Positions 1 through 11,282 of a stretch of 64,000 nucleotides of DNA are shown here, in pieces. The stretch spans positions 23,065,840 through 23,129,839 of the forward strand of contig JASSKH010000001.1 in assembly GCA_031763025.1 (NCBI GenBank), read 5' to 3'. The stretch is from Macrocystis pyrifera (Eukaryota; Sar; Phaeophyceae; Laminariales; Laminariaceae). Below the pieces are notes generated by a model. That model was not told the origin of the DNA. It did not search any database and saw nothing but the letters and a program-made list of their open reading frames with translations. The stretch's first letter is position 1. The number at the start of each line of letters is the position of its first letter. A program made the translations under genes and the position numbers.

Positions 1-1077
1 ACAGTCCTCCTTAAGAACAAAAGCAAATACGGCCCAGCCACCCCTACGTCCCCTCCCTTCACGCCCAGAAAGGGAACTCGTGGGCTTTCCGGAGCGAACG
101 CAGGGTATGCTTGACATATGTCATTCGTATACGTTTGGGTACTGTGTGATCGTACTCTGTGTTGCACGAAATAAAAAGATTGTGGGCAGAGGAAATGCGT
201 CCAATCAATTTATATAAACATCGCCAGATATAAAACTGCAGGTCCCCCTGTCGATAGAACGAATACGTGCTGTAACGTATTGGTGTGTGGCTTGTACATA
301 ACCTCGTGTTGGGGGTGTAGGCCATCTTGATGGACTGGCATAGTGACGACAAAATAGGACATAGCCCAGGATTAAGACGGCACTACAAGGTGGTACGCTG
401 CAACAACAGTAACAGCCTAAAAGCAAGTGGAACATATGTCGTACGAAACAAAATTATGTTAATATTTATACGGCAAGCTTTTCACCCTCTCGCCCGAACT
501 CCGCCTTGCTACGTGGACACACAACGAGCAACACACAGAAAATAAGTAAACGAGGGGGTGCGGGAGTTGACACACGCTCTTGACCGCCAGAGTCGAGCGC
601 GCTTCGCGTGAACAGAACAGGAATAGTGACCATTACGCATCACAAGGGCGACAAGCAGACACGTTCTCCGCTCGCCAAGTTTGGCTTCGGTGCCTATTCT
701 TTCGCCGGGGAATCCGAGTATGTGGGCGGGGGGGAGGTCGGCTGAGGGTGGGCTGTGTGGGATTAGATGGGGATCGGCGGCGGAAGGAACCTAGAGGGGG
801 AGGCCTCGGGCGATCGGAAGGCGCCCGGAAGCAGTCCGTTTCAATATCATACTCAACTACGCCAGGCTCAAATGTAAAGGTACAAGTGGACATCCCAATC
901 ACCATCACGTAACGATACCCCGGAAAAATTATCCAGGCTATATAACCTCAGCGTAAACCAAGCGTTGTTCATTCATGCATACCTAAACAGTCAGGACCGA
1001 ACCCCATGTACACTGGTTTACGATTTGGTCGCGAACAGTTGATGCGTCATGTTTACGAGGCTTCCGCCAATGTCGTA
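1..1077. other. Unassigned flank, no gene recognised
   Basis: I see short open frames only, none with a recognisable domain, and no repeat shared with the rest of the window. It lies beyond the 3' end of the transposase remnant that follows and may contain the outer end of that transposon, but I could not find a convincing terminal inverted repeat. Confidence 0.4.
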
Positions 1078-1860
1078 TCATGAACTAATGACGTCAAACT
1101 GCTGCGAGTCAAACTTCTTATCAAGGATGGTCCACTGCTCCATGGCCCCGATTGCTCGTTCTACGTGAATGCGAAGTTTTGCAACATCTCGAGCAACAGT
1201 AGCGTCTTCTCTCCTGCACTGCTCTCGTCTTTGCGCTTACTGGGGGGTGCGACGTAGTGGATGTTGTTCTTCAACAACAACGGTGCTATGGTGTTGAATC
1301 CTCGGTCTGCCATGACATTCATGCCCTTGCCAGGTAGCTCCATTTCAACTAACCTGTCAATGATCCCAGACTCTTTTACCAAGTTCTGATCACTCACGCG
1401 CCCGGCTAACGCTTTGTATACACAACAGATAGACCCCCCTGGCGTAATGCCAACCAATTATTTACAGGTTGACTTGCCGTTGTAGTTTGACCATGTCGGC
1501 CAAGCGGCGTCCGTCTGCCACACGTTGTCTACGGGGGTCTCTGTGGCATCAAGGACGATGACTACCTTGGAAAGGCCCTTATCACGGAAGGTTTGCAGTG
1601 CCGTGGCGTCAACTTCGTCCAGAAGCGGTAGACGCACCATAGGTCGAAGGACCCACGCAGGAAATTTATCCAGGTGGTGAATGCCCCCCACCAAGTCGAC
1701 TCGCTTACGCCGAATAGTGTTGACGCAACCCGTTACGACGACCCCGTCCGCAGCACGAAAAGGGTCATAAAGAGGTCATTCAACCCCCCTAGTTTCTTCT
1801 CGTGTTGTTGCGGCCTAGTTACATCGACCTTCACGCCCCCAAGCACTGTGTCAGCCCCGC
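1078..1860 (-). pseudogene. Broken DDE_Tnp_4-type transposase (HTH + DDE core)
   Basis: Reading the minus strand, a helix-turn-helix-like stretch (around 1695-1800, with GLNDLFMTLFVLR and LFGVSEST) is followed by a DDE core: VVIVLDATE (first acidic residue, near 1560), WSNYNGKSTCK, LVGITPGGSI, GRVSDQNLVKESG, MADRGFN (second D, near 1310) and finally LRIHVERAIG (the terminal E, near 1160). This order is the one found in HTH_Tnp_4 / DDE_Tnp_4 transposases (PIF/Harbinger-like, often joined to a THAP finger). The frame is interrupted by a stop after GSS (near 1730), a stop between CK and LVG (1458-1460) and a frameshift just before LRIHVERA; the frame then ends at 1078. It is therefore a dead copy. 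It is on the same strand as, and downstream of, the THAP-finger reading frame at 3160-3723, which fits as the 5' part of the same element. Confidence 0.8.
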
Positions 1861-3150
1861 GGTAGGGTACGAGGTTGTCCGTGCCCCCCCCATGGTTGAC
1901 GAACACATATAACCGCTACGGTGGCACAAACAATAAAGAGGGATGGATTCAAGAAGGAACACAAGGGAAAGTGTACCAATCAGTCAAACGCCGCACAAAC
2001 AACAAAAAAATGGGTGTATGCAGTAGGAAGACAAGGGAACGTGTACCAAACAGAAAAAGGCGACAGTTTATGACAGATATCTGCCCTAACCCGAACCAAT
2101 TGTTCGTCGCAGGCAATCCAAAACGTCATTTCATGTGACAGCTATACTGAACTGGTTGATACCCCGAAGTATGGTCGAATAGAACATATTGTAGGAGCAG
2201 TACGTACATAAGTTGTAGTATCTACATACCTCATGTACGTACGGCATGTTCCAGGTACTTATGGTGTACACAACTCTTCTTGATGCTACGTATTATATGC
2301 AAAACTATATCACAGCGCAAACGTTTGTCAAGGTGCAGCGCGGTTGGGCGCGGTTTTAACGATCCGCACCGTCGTACACTACTGGTGTCGTTTCCCTTAC
2401 ATCAAGACATTCTAGCCGCACCGCGCAGTACGATTAGCACTTGTCGTGAACCGCACCGTCAAGCACTGTACGAATGTAACACTGACGATCTACGACGGGC
2501 GGCACCGTTCGACTAGGGTCTACAGAAGTAAGGAATTGACTACGGCGCGGATACCGTGCGGTGAAGATGATAGCAGTCCTTGATTAACGACATCGAACCA
2601 CATGAAACCGTACTAAACACAAGAAACAAGATGAACACCGTTTCGCGCGCATCGCACAGCGCCCCGCTTCTGATGGGACCGCACTGCACTGAACCTTATG
2701 GTTCTTTAAATAACAGGAAACCCGCAGCCGCGCCGATATAGAAAAATCTGAATTTTGCTTCGGTGTTACACGATAAAACTCTCGTGTGCTTTCGATACTT
2801 TGTTGTCGGCTCTCGTGCATCGTACGTGTGTAATCGTGTCTGGTGCGAACGGGAGCATATCATATCGCACGCTATTTGTGATTGTCCTTGGTACACCTTC
2901 GATTTACTTCGTTACTGGCGTGTGTAGTTGTGTCTGTCGTATCCAGTGTGTACGACGAAGGCCTGGCATCTCCAAGGTCTATTAATAGTAAATTTTTTTG
3001 CTGTATATCAACCTACAGTGCATACTTGTATATATTTGCACTGAAAATTGACTGGCGCTATGTGTTGGTGGTCGATGCGTTGAAAGGAATACCCGAACAT
3101 CTGTGGGTATGATAGTGATGGATGACATCAAAACACAAAGCCAAGTCGTT
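1861..3150. other. Interval between THAP and DDE parts of the transposon
   Basis: No convincing domain. Given the THAP exon upstream on the minus strand and the HTH/DDE part downstream, this interval probably holds intron and degraded linker sequence of the same transposon. A GC-rich patch near 2330-2515 repeats the word CGCACCG several times. Confidence 0.35.
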
Positions 3151-3159
3151 TACACTCAC

Positions 3160-3723
3160 CTCCAGAGAACATAAGCTTTTGAGGCCACAGAGACTCTTTG
3201 CAGTGACGTCGGACATTCCGTCAAGGATGTTGAAGTCAACTCCATTCCCTGTACGAGACTGCACCCCCTCCTCCTTCACGGTCTTAGCGCGTGCACTCTC
3301 TTCCAACTCCTCAACTCTGCCCTGAAGAGTCTGACATTTGATGTCAATGTCCCGTCTCATGCTGGTTGCCTCCAACAAATTTGCGCGAAGATATTTGTTC
3401 TCGGCCTGGGCTCTCAACAAACGTACAAGCGCTCCTTTGGCGTGCTCCTCCATCTGTGAGTTACTCTGCGAGGGGCTTGCATCAGGTGCGGATCGCACTA
3501 CAACACTAGCGCATATCCCAGTCCCTTCAATGCTGCCGACAAAGTTGGCGGTGACGTGTCCTAAATATATCCTCGGGTCCTTCGTGACGCATGGCTCGCC
3601 ATCTCGTCCAAGCACAGTAATCCATTCCTCTCGTTTGCGTTCGGGCACTCTGACAGTGGTTTCTACACCGCTGGCGTGGCAGAATGGCAATCTACAGATG
3701 CAACGATGCTTACTGCGGTGCAT
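3160..3723 (-). CDS. THAP-like zinc finger plus coiled coil, likely 5' exon of a transposase
   Basis: The protein opens with MHRSKHRCICRLPFCHASG and then has EEWITVLGR, a proline, and RIYLGHVTANF. This follows the THAP C2CH pattern: C-x4-C, a conserved W, then the C-x2-H block (usually ICSDHF), but here the third cysteine is a tyrosine (IYLGH), so zinc binding may be impaired. Residues ~90-150 are rich in heptad-like leucines and charged residues (MEEHAKGALVRLLRAQAENK ...VEELEESARAK), suggesting a dimerising coiled coil, as is usual after THAP domains. On the minus strand the sequence reads CTCTGGAG then GTGAGTGT at about 3152-3160, a good splice donor, so I end the exon there although the frame stays open to 3058. 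THAP domains bind transposon ends or promoters. Same-strand DDE remnants at 1078-1860 make a THAP-DDE transposon the simplest reading. Confidence 0.6.
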
Positions 3724-3739
3724 CGTACAAGAGCAACTC

Positions 3740-5090
3740 GAAGTGGTTTATTACCTCAGGCCTAAACGAAACGACAATTGTCACTATATACGGAAATATC
3801 ATACGCAATTCGATTATGATTGATAGATCGACCTCAACTTATATTTCCGGCCAAAGGGAAAAATAGGAAAAGTTTTCCATGATCATTGTCGGGATGCATG
3901 CTGAAGGGGGTGATTAGCTAACCAGATGGGAGAAAACAACACAGCAGCAGTCGCACGCACGTTGAGTTTTGTTCGAGCAGCTGGAGCCCTGGAGAAACAC
4001 TTGCCACAGAAGAAAGTTCGCTGCGTCCGCCACATTGAGTGTCATTTTAACACCCGTCACGACTCCGAGCACCATCGTACCGACAGGTGTGTATCACAAG
4101 GTGTTTGTACTGCTATCCACGAGAGGTGTCGCACTAGCTGTAAGTAGTCCAGGCTGAGCGTCGTGGGCGATAGCGCTACGACAAGCTGTACTGCTGTGCT
4201 CGTCCTCGTGTTGCCGGTCACTGAGCGGGCGATGCCGCGACGGTACCAGTAGCTTCTCTACAACAGGCACTGGCCTCGTGTGGAACCGAAGTAGGGTCTA
4301 GCTGCTACTTGCGAACGAGCTCAACTTTCCGGTTACTTGTTGATTGATCTCTAGAGGTATAGGCGCAGCTGGCACGGGAACGCGTGGCTGACTCCAGACA
4401 TGAAACGGAACTCCTCTTATATTACATCCTCGCTGTCGAGTTGACTCGCCTCATATGCAGTATAGGGTTACACCTGACGAGTGGCATTGGTGGGCACACA
4501 TTACCCCGATATCCCAATACCCTACTGACGGAATCCCTTTCCAGCATTGAACTCCCCAGTCTACCATGGATCTATATATGTCGTGTTTCTGAGTACAATC
4601 AACACCCCGCCCACTCTTTATACACGACCTTACTAATATCCCCCCTGCTCCTGTGTATCATCAATATTCTCCTCAGCTCTGTACATGAAAATGTACGACA
4701 TCGCAGGGCTAACATATCTCACAATTAATATCAACTCGAATCAAACTCAAAAAGAAAAAAAAGTCCAGTCTGTAACTCAAAAATCAAATTCTTGAATCAA
4801 CACTCAAATCCTCAAATCAGTATACAAATGCTCAAATCTCCAGCCTCTCTGTTGCAAACACATAAAACTCTCGAAATCCAATGCCAGGTGAAACGACATT
4901 CTTCTCGGATTCAGTCAGGTAAAACGGCATTTTCCGCGGAATTGGTCCAAAGATATTCAGTGGAATCTCGTCGACTTATTAATAATACAGTGATCTCCGG
5001 GGCCCTCCCCTCGCCAAACGCTACTGGTGTCTACAGGCACACTATCTTAATCATTCGTATTGTCTCCAGCGCGCACGCTCGAAAAGATCA
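3740..5090. other. Unassigned region
   Basis: No coding region recognised. From about 4740 to 4850 the word CTCAAATC and close variants recur several times, next to the tRNA-like segment that follows. If that segment is a SINE head on the minus strand, part of this stretch would be its body and tail. Confidence 0.35.
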
Positions 5091-5093
5091 ACT

Positions 5094-5178
5094 CACGAAT
5101 TCGGCGGGACTTTAACCCCCGACCCACCCTAGGGAATTATATAGCACTGCCCGCTAGACCACTCAGTCAGTACTGACT
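5094..5178 (-). repeat. tRNA-related segment (SINE head or tRNA pseudogene)
   Basis: On the minus strand the sequence reads TGAGTGGTCTAGCGGGC (box-A-like) and, about 30 bases later, GGGTTAAAGTCCCGCC (box-B-like, with two changes from GGTTCGANTCC). Spacing and order fit an RNA polymerase III internal promoter. No convincing acceptor stem is visible, so a tRNA-derived SINE head or decayed tRNA copy is more likely than a working tRNA gene. It is unrelated to the SINE family found ten times later in the window. Confidence 0.45.
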
Positions 5179-5179
5179 C

Positions 5180-6500
5180 TGAACAAAAGCACAAAATTTC
5201 AAAAACAAAAAAATGAAACTCTCAATTTCCGAAATACTACCCAAACCTTCCCAGTCAGAAAACATTTACTATGGACCGCACACGCCCCCAGGCGCTTCAT
5301 TGTGTCTCTTGAGCCTTATTCAAAGCCTTTCCCTCTCTTTCATGAGGAATTAATGCAAATCATGTAAAATATCACAGTATGCCATACTCATCAAAATTAA
5401 AATTAAGCCAAGAAATGAAAGGCCAGATATCGCAAGGAACCCGGTCCTCCGGACAAGAGTCTCCCCTTGTCCCCTACTCCCGCCATAGATACACAGATCG
5501 CGACGGTAAGGCGAGATAGATTACATTCCTTCACTTGAATTTTATTTGACGTTGAAACTACTCGAAAACACCTAAAACTCGCGCGGAATCCAAATCGACC
5601 AGAAAAACAATACCAAAATACGAATGATGAAAGTATTCATCCAGATTCACGGGCAACCACATTTCAGTAAGAATCACCCCGATGCCCCGAATACTACCGC
5701 TGTTGGCTCCGCCGCGGCTGCCTCTCCGTTCGGACTTATGGCGTCACCGCAGCTCGGGTCATCCAGCTATTCCTCCTGGGTGAAATCAAACGTCGCCTCC
5801 GCAGCATTGACCCGGCATACGGAAGGGATGGGACGTGCATTCGAGCGATTAGGTCTGCATTGGGTGTTTCGCTCTTTTCACGCATGAATGCACTGCTTGC
5901 AAACTCCTCTTTGGTATAGTTCAACTTCTCAAATGCTACTGCGAATAAACAGCTGCTTGTCAACGACAATATCTGGTCCCACATCAAACCCATGTATTCC
6001 TCCACCACTATATACTGCAGTACGTACTTGATGAACATTAGCAGTATTGCCAAGTAAACCGTTTTGGTGTCAGCTCATACCCATATGACTTGCTGCTGTA
6101 CTCGTATAGTATACAAGGTTCCCCTCCGGGAGGTGTTGTATTAATAGGGGGGAGAGTGGCGCAAGAGCGAAATAATACTCGGTTGAAACCCTGCACACTT
6201 GTTTAGAAGTAGCACCTGCATCCACCCATCATTTAACATGAAGAACACACGACATATTTTTGAGGACATGCTATTATACTGTTTGCGGAATTAGTGTGGG
6301 GTCATTACTACAAATATATATTATAGGGTATCGGTAAGTGGATATATATTTCGATCCAGCGACTCGCGGTGATTATTTCGTAAGTACACAAAAGTTGCGC
6401 GAGGCCGAGGTTGCGCCATATTACTTTTTGCGACCGGCTGAGTAAGGTACAACACATACATCCTGGTACTACAATTACATGTTCCCCCAAAGTAGATGTT
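5180..6500. other. Unassigned region
   Basis: Only short, unrecognisable open frames. It begins beside the tRNA-like segment and ends at the broken end of an LTR-retrotransposon polyprotein. Confidence 0.35.
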
Positions 6501-6506
6501 TCTTGG

Positions 6507-7913
6507 TGCTCAGGGTAATATCAATCTGCCTGCTCCGGGAAAAAAGCGTTGCTGTTTAACTGCGACCGGCGGGGTGTGTTCATCGATCAGAGGTATTCGC
6601 AATTCTCTTATTGTGCAAGGCCTCACGCGCTACGGGTCCTCCGGGAACAGGCCAGCCACATTCTTCGGACCGAGGGTGTGTAACAGCTGTCTTTTTTGTC
6701 TTTCGCTGAGCTGGCCTATGTTAGCATCCGAGAGTGCGACTCCCGTTGGCGCCGATGGGTTATGATCGGCTTCTAGCGGCGAGGGTTTGTCGGGCTGCGT
6801 CAAGGGCGGGACGATGGGGGCAGGGTGGATGAAAAGCGCTCTAAACCTGTCGACATCTCGCACGTTGAGGGCGATTACCTTGGCGACGGGGTGCCCGTTC
6901 CGGACGATTCCTGGAGCGGGACCCGTGTTGACCACCTTGCAATACAGTGGGGTGCCAGGCTCCCACCATTGCACCCCTCGTGCTAAGCCTATCACTGCCC
7001 CGCTATCTGTGTCGTACTTCTCAGACGGCTGAATCATCACCAGTTGTGTTTCACTAGGCTGTGGACCATGTACGTATGCCTCGACTGCTATTCCTACGAA
7101 GCCTCCTACTTCCGCCGGGTTCACCAGGCGGAGTTCCCACTGTAACGTGCCGTCATCTTCCCACGCTGCCTGGCCCATAGCGCAGCTCGGTAGCGGTGGG
7201 AGATCCGAAAGAACACCGGGCAGTGGGGCCCGGGCGGTGTGCGGAGGCCTTACCGCGCCGTACGCCTCTTTTGCGCGCTTACCTCCTGCGCTCCGCGACT
7301 GGAAAGGAACCCATGGCGCACCGGGCGAGGGTTGGAACCCCTTGCTTTTGTTGAGGGAGATGACGCTCCTGTCGGCACGAAAGAAGCTGGCTCCCAATAT
7401 AAATCCGTACGGAAGATCTTGCACTACCCGTGCCGGGACGTTTCGCACGCAGTCCTCGGGGGGAAACACGATGGGCAGCACTGTGGACCCCAGAATGGTC
7501 ATTCCCGGCACCTCGCTGTTAGCGGGGTTCGCTGCTAGAAGGGCGCCTTGACCCTTGCTACTAAGCTTCCTGCCGACGGCGCTTCCCCCCCACGCCTGAA
7601 CGCTCTTCCAAAAAGCCAACGATGTATAGTTACCTCCGCCTGCTCCTGTATCAATTAAAACGCTTACTGGGATCCGCCCCACGACCCGACGTGGGTCCCA
7701 AACTGTACCGTGGACCCACAGTTGCTGACTATTCCCTACGGCGACTAGCTGTTCCTCCAGCGCCCCCAGATCCTGGTCGCTTGGGCGGGTGGCCTCCGAC
7801 AACCCAAGTCCCTGTAGTGAACGGCGAATGGGTGGCACGGGCCACGGTGCCAGCCGGACGAGTTTGAGGTCTGAATTGTTCCCCGGAAGGGCTGCGGCCC
7901 CCGGGGCGTACCT
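6507..7913 (-). pseudogene. Retropepsin-containing Pol remnant, broken at the start of reverse transcriptase
   Basis: The main frame (6630-7838, about 400 residues) has a retroviral-type aspartic protease core: the flap-preceding active site VLIDTGAGGGN near residue 62, followed by GFILGASFF near residue 145, which matches the ILG-x-x-F block. Then comes a Pro/Gly-rich linker. Its end, ERQKRQLLHTLGPKNVAGLF, resembles the region just before reverse transcriptase in Ty3/gypsy Pol. The frame hits a stop at 6630, reads on in frame as IPLIDEHTPPVAVKQQRF (the usual entry into the RT fingers) and then stops again near 6510. No RT motifs follow, so the element was cut here. Upstream the same frame is open to the stop at 7914, behind the CCCH-finger frame. 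Confidence 0.75.
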
Positions 7914-8287
7914 TCAAGCGTCCACCTCAGTGTTCTCTACTGGTTCGCAGTCCTCTCCCATCACCGCTGCTAACATCCCTGCCATCTCGTCAGACAACGC
8001 GTAAAGCTTATTGCGGGGTCGCGTTTCAGTTGAGTCTACGCTAGCTGTCCCGGTCCGCCGTCTCTTCGCCTCAGGGACTTGAAGTGTCCTGCCGGGACGA
8101 TGTTCTGGTCGTGGCTGAACGGGCAGGAGGCTTTGGGGCAGGTGCCATTGAACGCCAGGCGGAAGCAAAATTGGTGTCGCAGCAGAATGTCCACCTTTTC
8201 TTGTCGCGGCGCGTCTACATCTGGCCTCTCCAAAGTCCACTTGTCCTCTCCTACCTGTTCGCGCTCCCTGCCCTGTGGCAGGGCTCT
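7914..8287 (-). pseudogene. CCCH zinc-finger (nucleocapsid-like) segment between Gag and protease
   Basis: Directly after the amber stop of the Gag-like frame, the same frame continues with CFRLAFNGTCPKASCPFSH, a C-x8-C-x4-C-x3-H finger, and GHFKSL. A frame change near 8060 then leads to PEAKRRRTGTAS...ENTEVDA and a stop at 7914. The position between Gag and protease is that of a retrotransposon nucleocapsid; a CCCH finger in place of the usual CCHC knuckle is notable. It is either one polyprotein interrupted by a TAG codon and a frameshift, or separate parts joined by recoding; decay is the simpler reading. Confidence 0.6.
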
Positions 8288-10060
8288 CTAACCGCCCTGG
8301 CGCGTCCTCAGGTCTTCCGTCTGCGAAGCGCCAAACGGCACTCCATGTCCACCTGGGGTAGGGGCCGGCTGGTGTTTGAAGGCGGCTACCGAGAGCTCTT
8401 CCTTAGTTCTGGCCCCGTCTGGAAGCGACAACGATTTACCGGCCGACCATTGGAATGCAGCTTCGAGGAGGCGGCTAGCGAGTGTGTCGTCCATCTTGAC
8501 TCTACCAGTCGTCGCGGGCTGGTCTGCTAGGGCGGCCATGGGGTTACGTGTCTGGCTGAACATCTGGCGGAGCTGGGTCATGGACTCCCCGCCTACGGAG
8601 GCCAGGTGCTGGGCTGACTTAGGGCCCGCCCCGACACGCGGGTTGTTCACCGGCGTGTCGTAGTACGTGCGGCGCTCCGAGATGAAATCCACCCAATCTA
8701 CGAAAATTCCCTCCGTAGTTCCCCCCCGGATCACCATGTCTGCGCTTTGAGGGTTCGCATAGTCTACCCGTAGGGGCCGGACCTTTGTCCGAACCCTCAC
8801 AGCCTGAGCGTGCAACGCACTTTGCATGCCGGACTGGTCAAATGCGCTAGGCAGGAACAGGCGAACGACTCTCTCCAACAGTCCAATGAGGTTCTTCTCG
8901 GACACGTACCGCCAGAAATAAATTGCTTCTGACTGGTAGGGGCGTTCCGGGTCTGCGGTGAGCGCTCGAAATGTCAGCACTAAGCGCCTAGCTGCGGCTC
9001 TCCACGCCTCCGAACCGTGTACTGTTATGGACGCAACTGCTGCTTCTGCTGTTTCGACGCTACCCGACTGCAACAGCCCTTCACGTATTAGTATGCGCAG
9101 CCATTCGGTCATAGTGACCTGTTGGGCTGGGATTTGGCGGAAGGTACCATCGATTTGTGGCACAGAGACGGCTCCGTGGGAGGTGAGTTCGTCGCATGTG
9201 GACAAGGAGTCGCTAATGAGGTCTTGCAGCACTTCGCGGCGGATCGGTGACATGCGGTCTAGGGTCGGTCGTTCATGGGAGGTGCCCCACTGATTGAGTG
9301 TGTCACCCGGCAGTGCTAAGATTCCCCCATCCGTAGCGCTAAGCACCCTAGCTACCTTGTCTTGGAAAAGGACCCCGCTGTTTAGGATTGAGAGGGGACC
9401 TCCTGCTGTCCCAGAGTACACGCCCTGCTTAGGACCAAACACTTTGTCTCTGATCCGCTTGATTGTTTCAGTTGGGTCGATAGTAGCGCGAGACAGGCGG
9501 TACTCACCTACCCCAGCCGGGGCTGTCGCCTGTAGGTGTCCCGGAGCGGGTCCGTAGTTGTATTGCCCCTGGTACTGGCCCGGCGGAGCGTATGCGAAGT
9601 ACTGTTGCGGTTGTCCCAGGGCTACTGCGGGTTGGGCTGGAGGCGGCCCCGGGGGGTTTGCTCCCGGCACTACGGCGGGTGGGGCTGGAGGCGGCCCCGG
9701 GGAGAGCGGGGGCCAGACCTGGCCCGCCTGAGGGCCCGGAAGCGGCCCGGGGGGTAGGGGTGGCTGGCCCTGCGGCAGCGGGGCTAGCACCGCATGTTGG
9801 GGCGGCTGCTGCAGGGGCAGATGAAGCCCCTGCTGGTATTCGGGAGGCCATCGCATTGGCGCTATGGGAGTGTATACGGCGGACGGTATTTGGGACAAGG
9901 GGGGTGTGATACTGCTTAACGTCGGGCCGCCTGGGGGTGCTAGTGGGGGTGTTAATTTATCGTGAATGTCAAAATGTGAGTTGATTCTTATCGTGTAGCA
10001 CGAAAAACAAACGCGAGAGTCACGCCTGGGGGGACTACTGGGGGTGTTAATTTCCTTCAT
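8288..10060 (-). CDS. Gag-like protein of an LTR retrotransposon
   Basis: An open frame of about 590 codons. Residues ~60-190 are extremely rich in Pro, Gly, Gln and Ala (repeats of PPGP, PPAPPAV), then a helical region of about 370 residues without a signal peptide or membrane segment. I recognise no named family in the helical part, but its place before a zinc finger and a retropepsin on the same strand marks it as Gag. The first ~45 codons run into the 107-bp satellite, so the true start is probably a later methionine, such as the one in PIAPMRWPPEYQ. The frame ends at a TAG (8288-8290) after which the same frame continues into the CCCH finger, so either readthrough or a mutation separates them. 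Confidence 0.65.
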   Translation of the reverse strand: MKEINTPSSPPRRDSRVCFSCYTIRINSHFDIHDKLTPPLAPPGGPTLSSITPPLSQIPSAVYTPIAPMRWPPEYQQGLHLPLQQPPQHAVLAPLPQGQPPLPPGPLPGPQAGQVWPPLSPGPPPAPPAVVPGANPPGPPPAQPAVALGQPQQYFAYAPPGQYQGQYNYGPAPGHLQATAPAGVGEYRLSRATIDPTETIKRIRDKVFGPKQGVYSGTAGGPLSILNSGVLFQDKVARVLSATDGGILALPGDTLNQWGTSHERPTLDRMSPIRREVLQDLISDSLSTCDELTSHGAVSVPQIDGTFRQIPAQQVTMTEWLRILIREGLLQSGSVETAEAAVASITVHGSEAWRAAARRLVLTFRALTADPERPYQSEAIYFWRYVSEKNLIGLLERVVRLFLPSAFDQSGMQSALHAQAVRVRTKVRPLRVDYANPQSADMVIRGGTTEGIFVDWVDFISERRTYYDTPVNNPRVGAGPKSAQHLASVGGESMTQLRQMFSQTRNPMAALADQPATTGRVKMDDTLASRLLEAAFQWSAGKSLSLPDGARTKEELSVAAFKHQPAPTPGGHGVPFGASQTEDLRTRQGG

Positions 10061-10850
10061 GTATTATGAATTTCAAAATGCGGGTTGATTTTTATAGTGT
10101 TGTATGAAAAAATAAAAATGCGAGAGTCACGCCTGGGGGGACTACTGGGGGTGTTAATTTCCCTCATGTATTATGAATTACAAAATGCGAGTTGATTCTT
10201 ATCGTGCGGCATGAAAAAAACAAATGTGAGAGTCACGCCTGGGGGGACTACTGGGGGTGTTAATTTCCTTCATGTATTATCAATTTCAAAGTGCGAGTTG
10301 ATTCTTATCGTGTAGCATGAAAAAAAAAAAGCGAGAGTCACGCCTGGGGGGACTACTGGGGGTGTTAATTTCCTTCACGTATTATGAGTTTCAAAAATGT
10401 GAGTTGATTCTTATCGTGTAGCATGAAAAACAAAACGCGAGAGTCACGCCTGGGGGCACTACTGGGGGTGTTAATTTCCTTCATGTATTATGAATTTCAA
10501 AATGCGGGTTGATTTTTATCGTGTGGTATGAAAAAATAAAAATGCGAGAGTCACGCCTGGGGGGTGTTAATTTCCTTAATGTATTATGAATTACAAAATG
10601 CGAGTTGATTCTTATCGTGCGGCATGAAAAAACAAATGCGAGAGTCACGCCTGGGGGGACTACTGGGGATGTTAATTTCCTTCATGTATTATCAATTTCA
10701 AAGTGCGAGTTGATTCTTATCGTGTAGCATGAAAAAAAAAAAAAAAAAAAAAGCGAGAGTCACGCCGGGGGGGACTACTGGGGGTGTTTATTTCCTTCAT
10801 GTATTATGAATTTCAAAATGTGAATTGATTTATATCGTATGTAACCTGGA
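9930..10850. repeat. Tandem array, ~107-bp unit, about 8.5 copies
   Basis: The phrase GAGAGTCACGCCTGGGGG recurs at about 10014, 10121, 10227, 10332, 10438, 10545, 10639 and 10754, giving steps of 105-107 bases apart from one copy shortened to 94 (an internal deletion) and one of 115 lengthened by an A-run. Each unit also holds CTGGGGGTGTTAATTTCC, ATGTATTATGAATT and a short poly-A. The array runs into the start of the Gag-like frame, so it lies in the 5' leader of that retrotransposon or was captured by it. Confidence 0.9.
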
Positions 10851-11280
10851 AGACAACTGGCGGCCTGAGCGGGAGAGCGCGGAGGCGTACAAGACAGCAG
10901 GTCGGGGGTGTGCTGTGGGCGCAATTTATCTCGTACAAGGGGCTGATCGAGGGGGCGCGGGGTTGGTTAGGATGGATGTGTGAGCGCGATGGCATACGAG
11001 ACAGCAGGTTGGGGGTGTGCTGCGGGAGCACCGTCTTACTCCATGTCATCGCTCTGTCTCCTCTTACCGCCGGTGGTCCCAACGCGGTGTCTCTCACCTC
11101 CTTCCATCCTGCGCTGTGGTGTGGTCTACGAGGTAGTCTTTGTGTTCATCACAATCCGTTGGGTTACCTTCGCGTAGCCACGGCTCTTGACACATATAGT
11201 AAATATTTAATATATTGGATGTGTGTGTTATTTTATTGCTGAGCAGTGGTTGGTTGTTTTATATTCCGTTTTGGTATGGA
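10851..11280. other. Unassigned region upstream of the Gag element
   Basis: It could contain a 5' LTR of the minus-strand Gag/protease element, but there is no second LTR in the window to compare with. A short internal duplication is seen: GGGGGTGTGCTG occurs near 10907 and 11010. Confidence 0.3.
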
Positions 11281-11282
11281 CT

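Noticed and set aside
580-912. Possible small gene near the window start
   Set aside because: Arg/Gly-rich with no motif and an equally long antisense frame; not distinguishable from chance.
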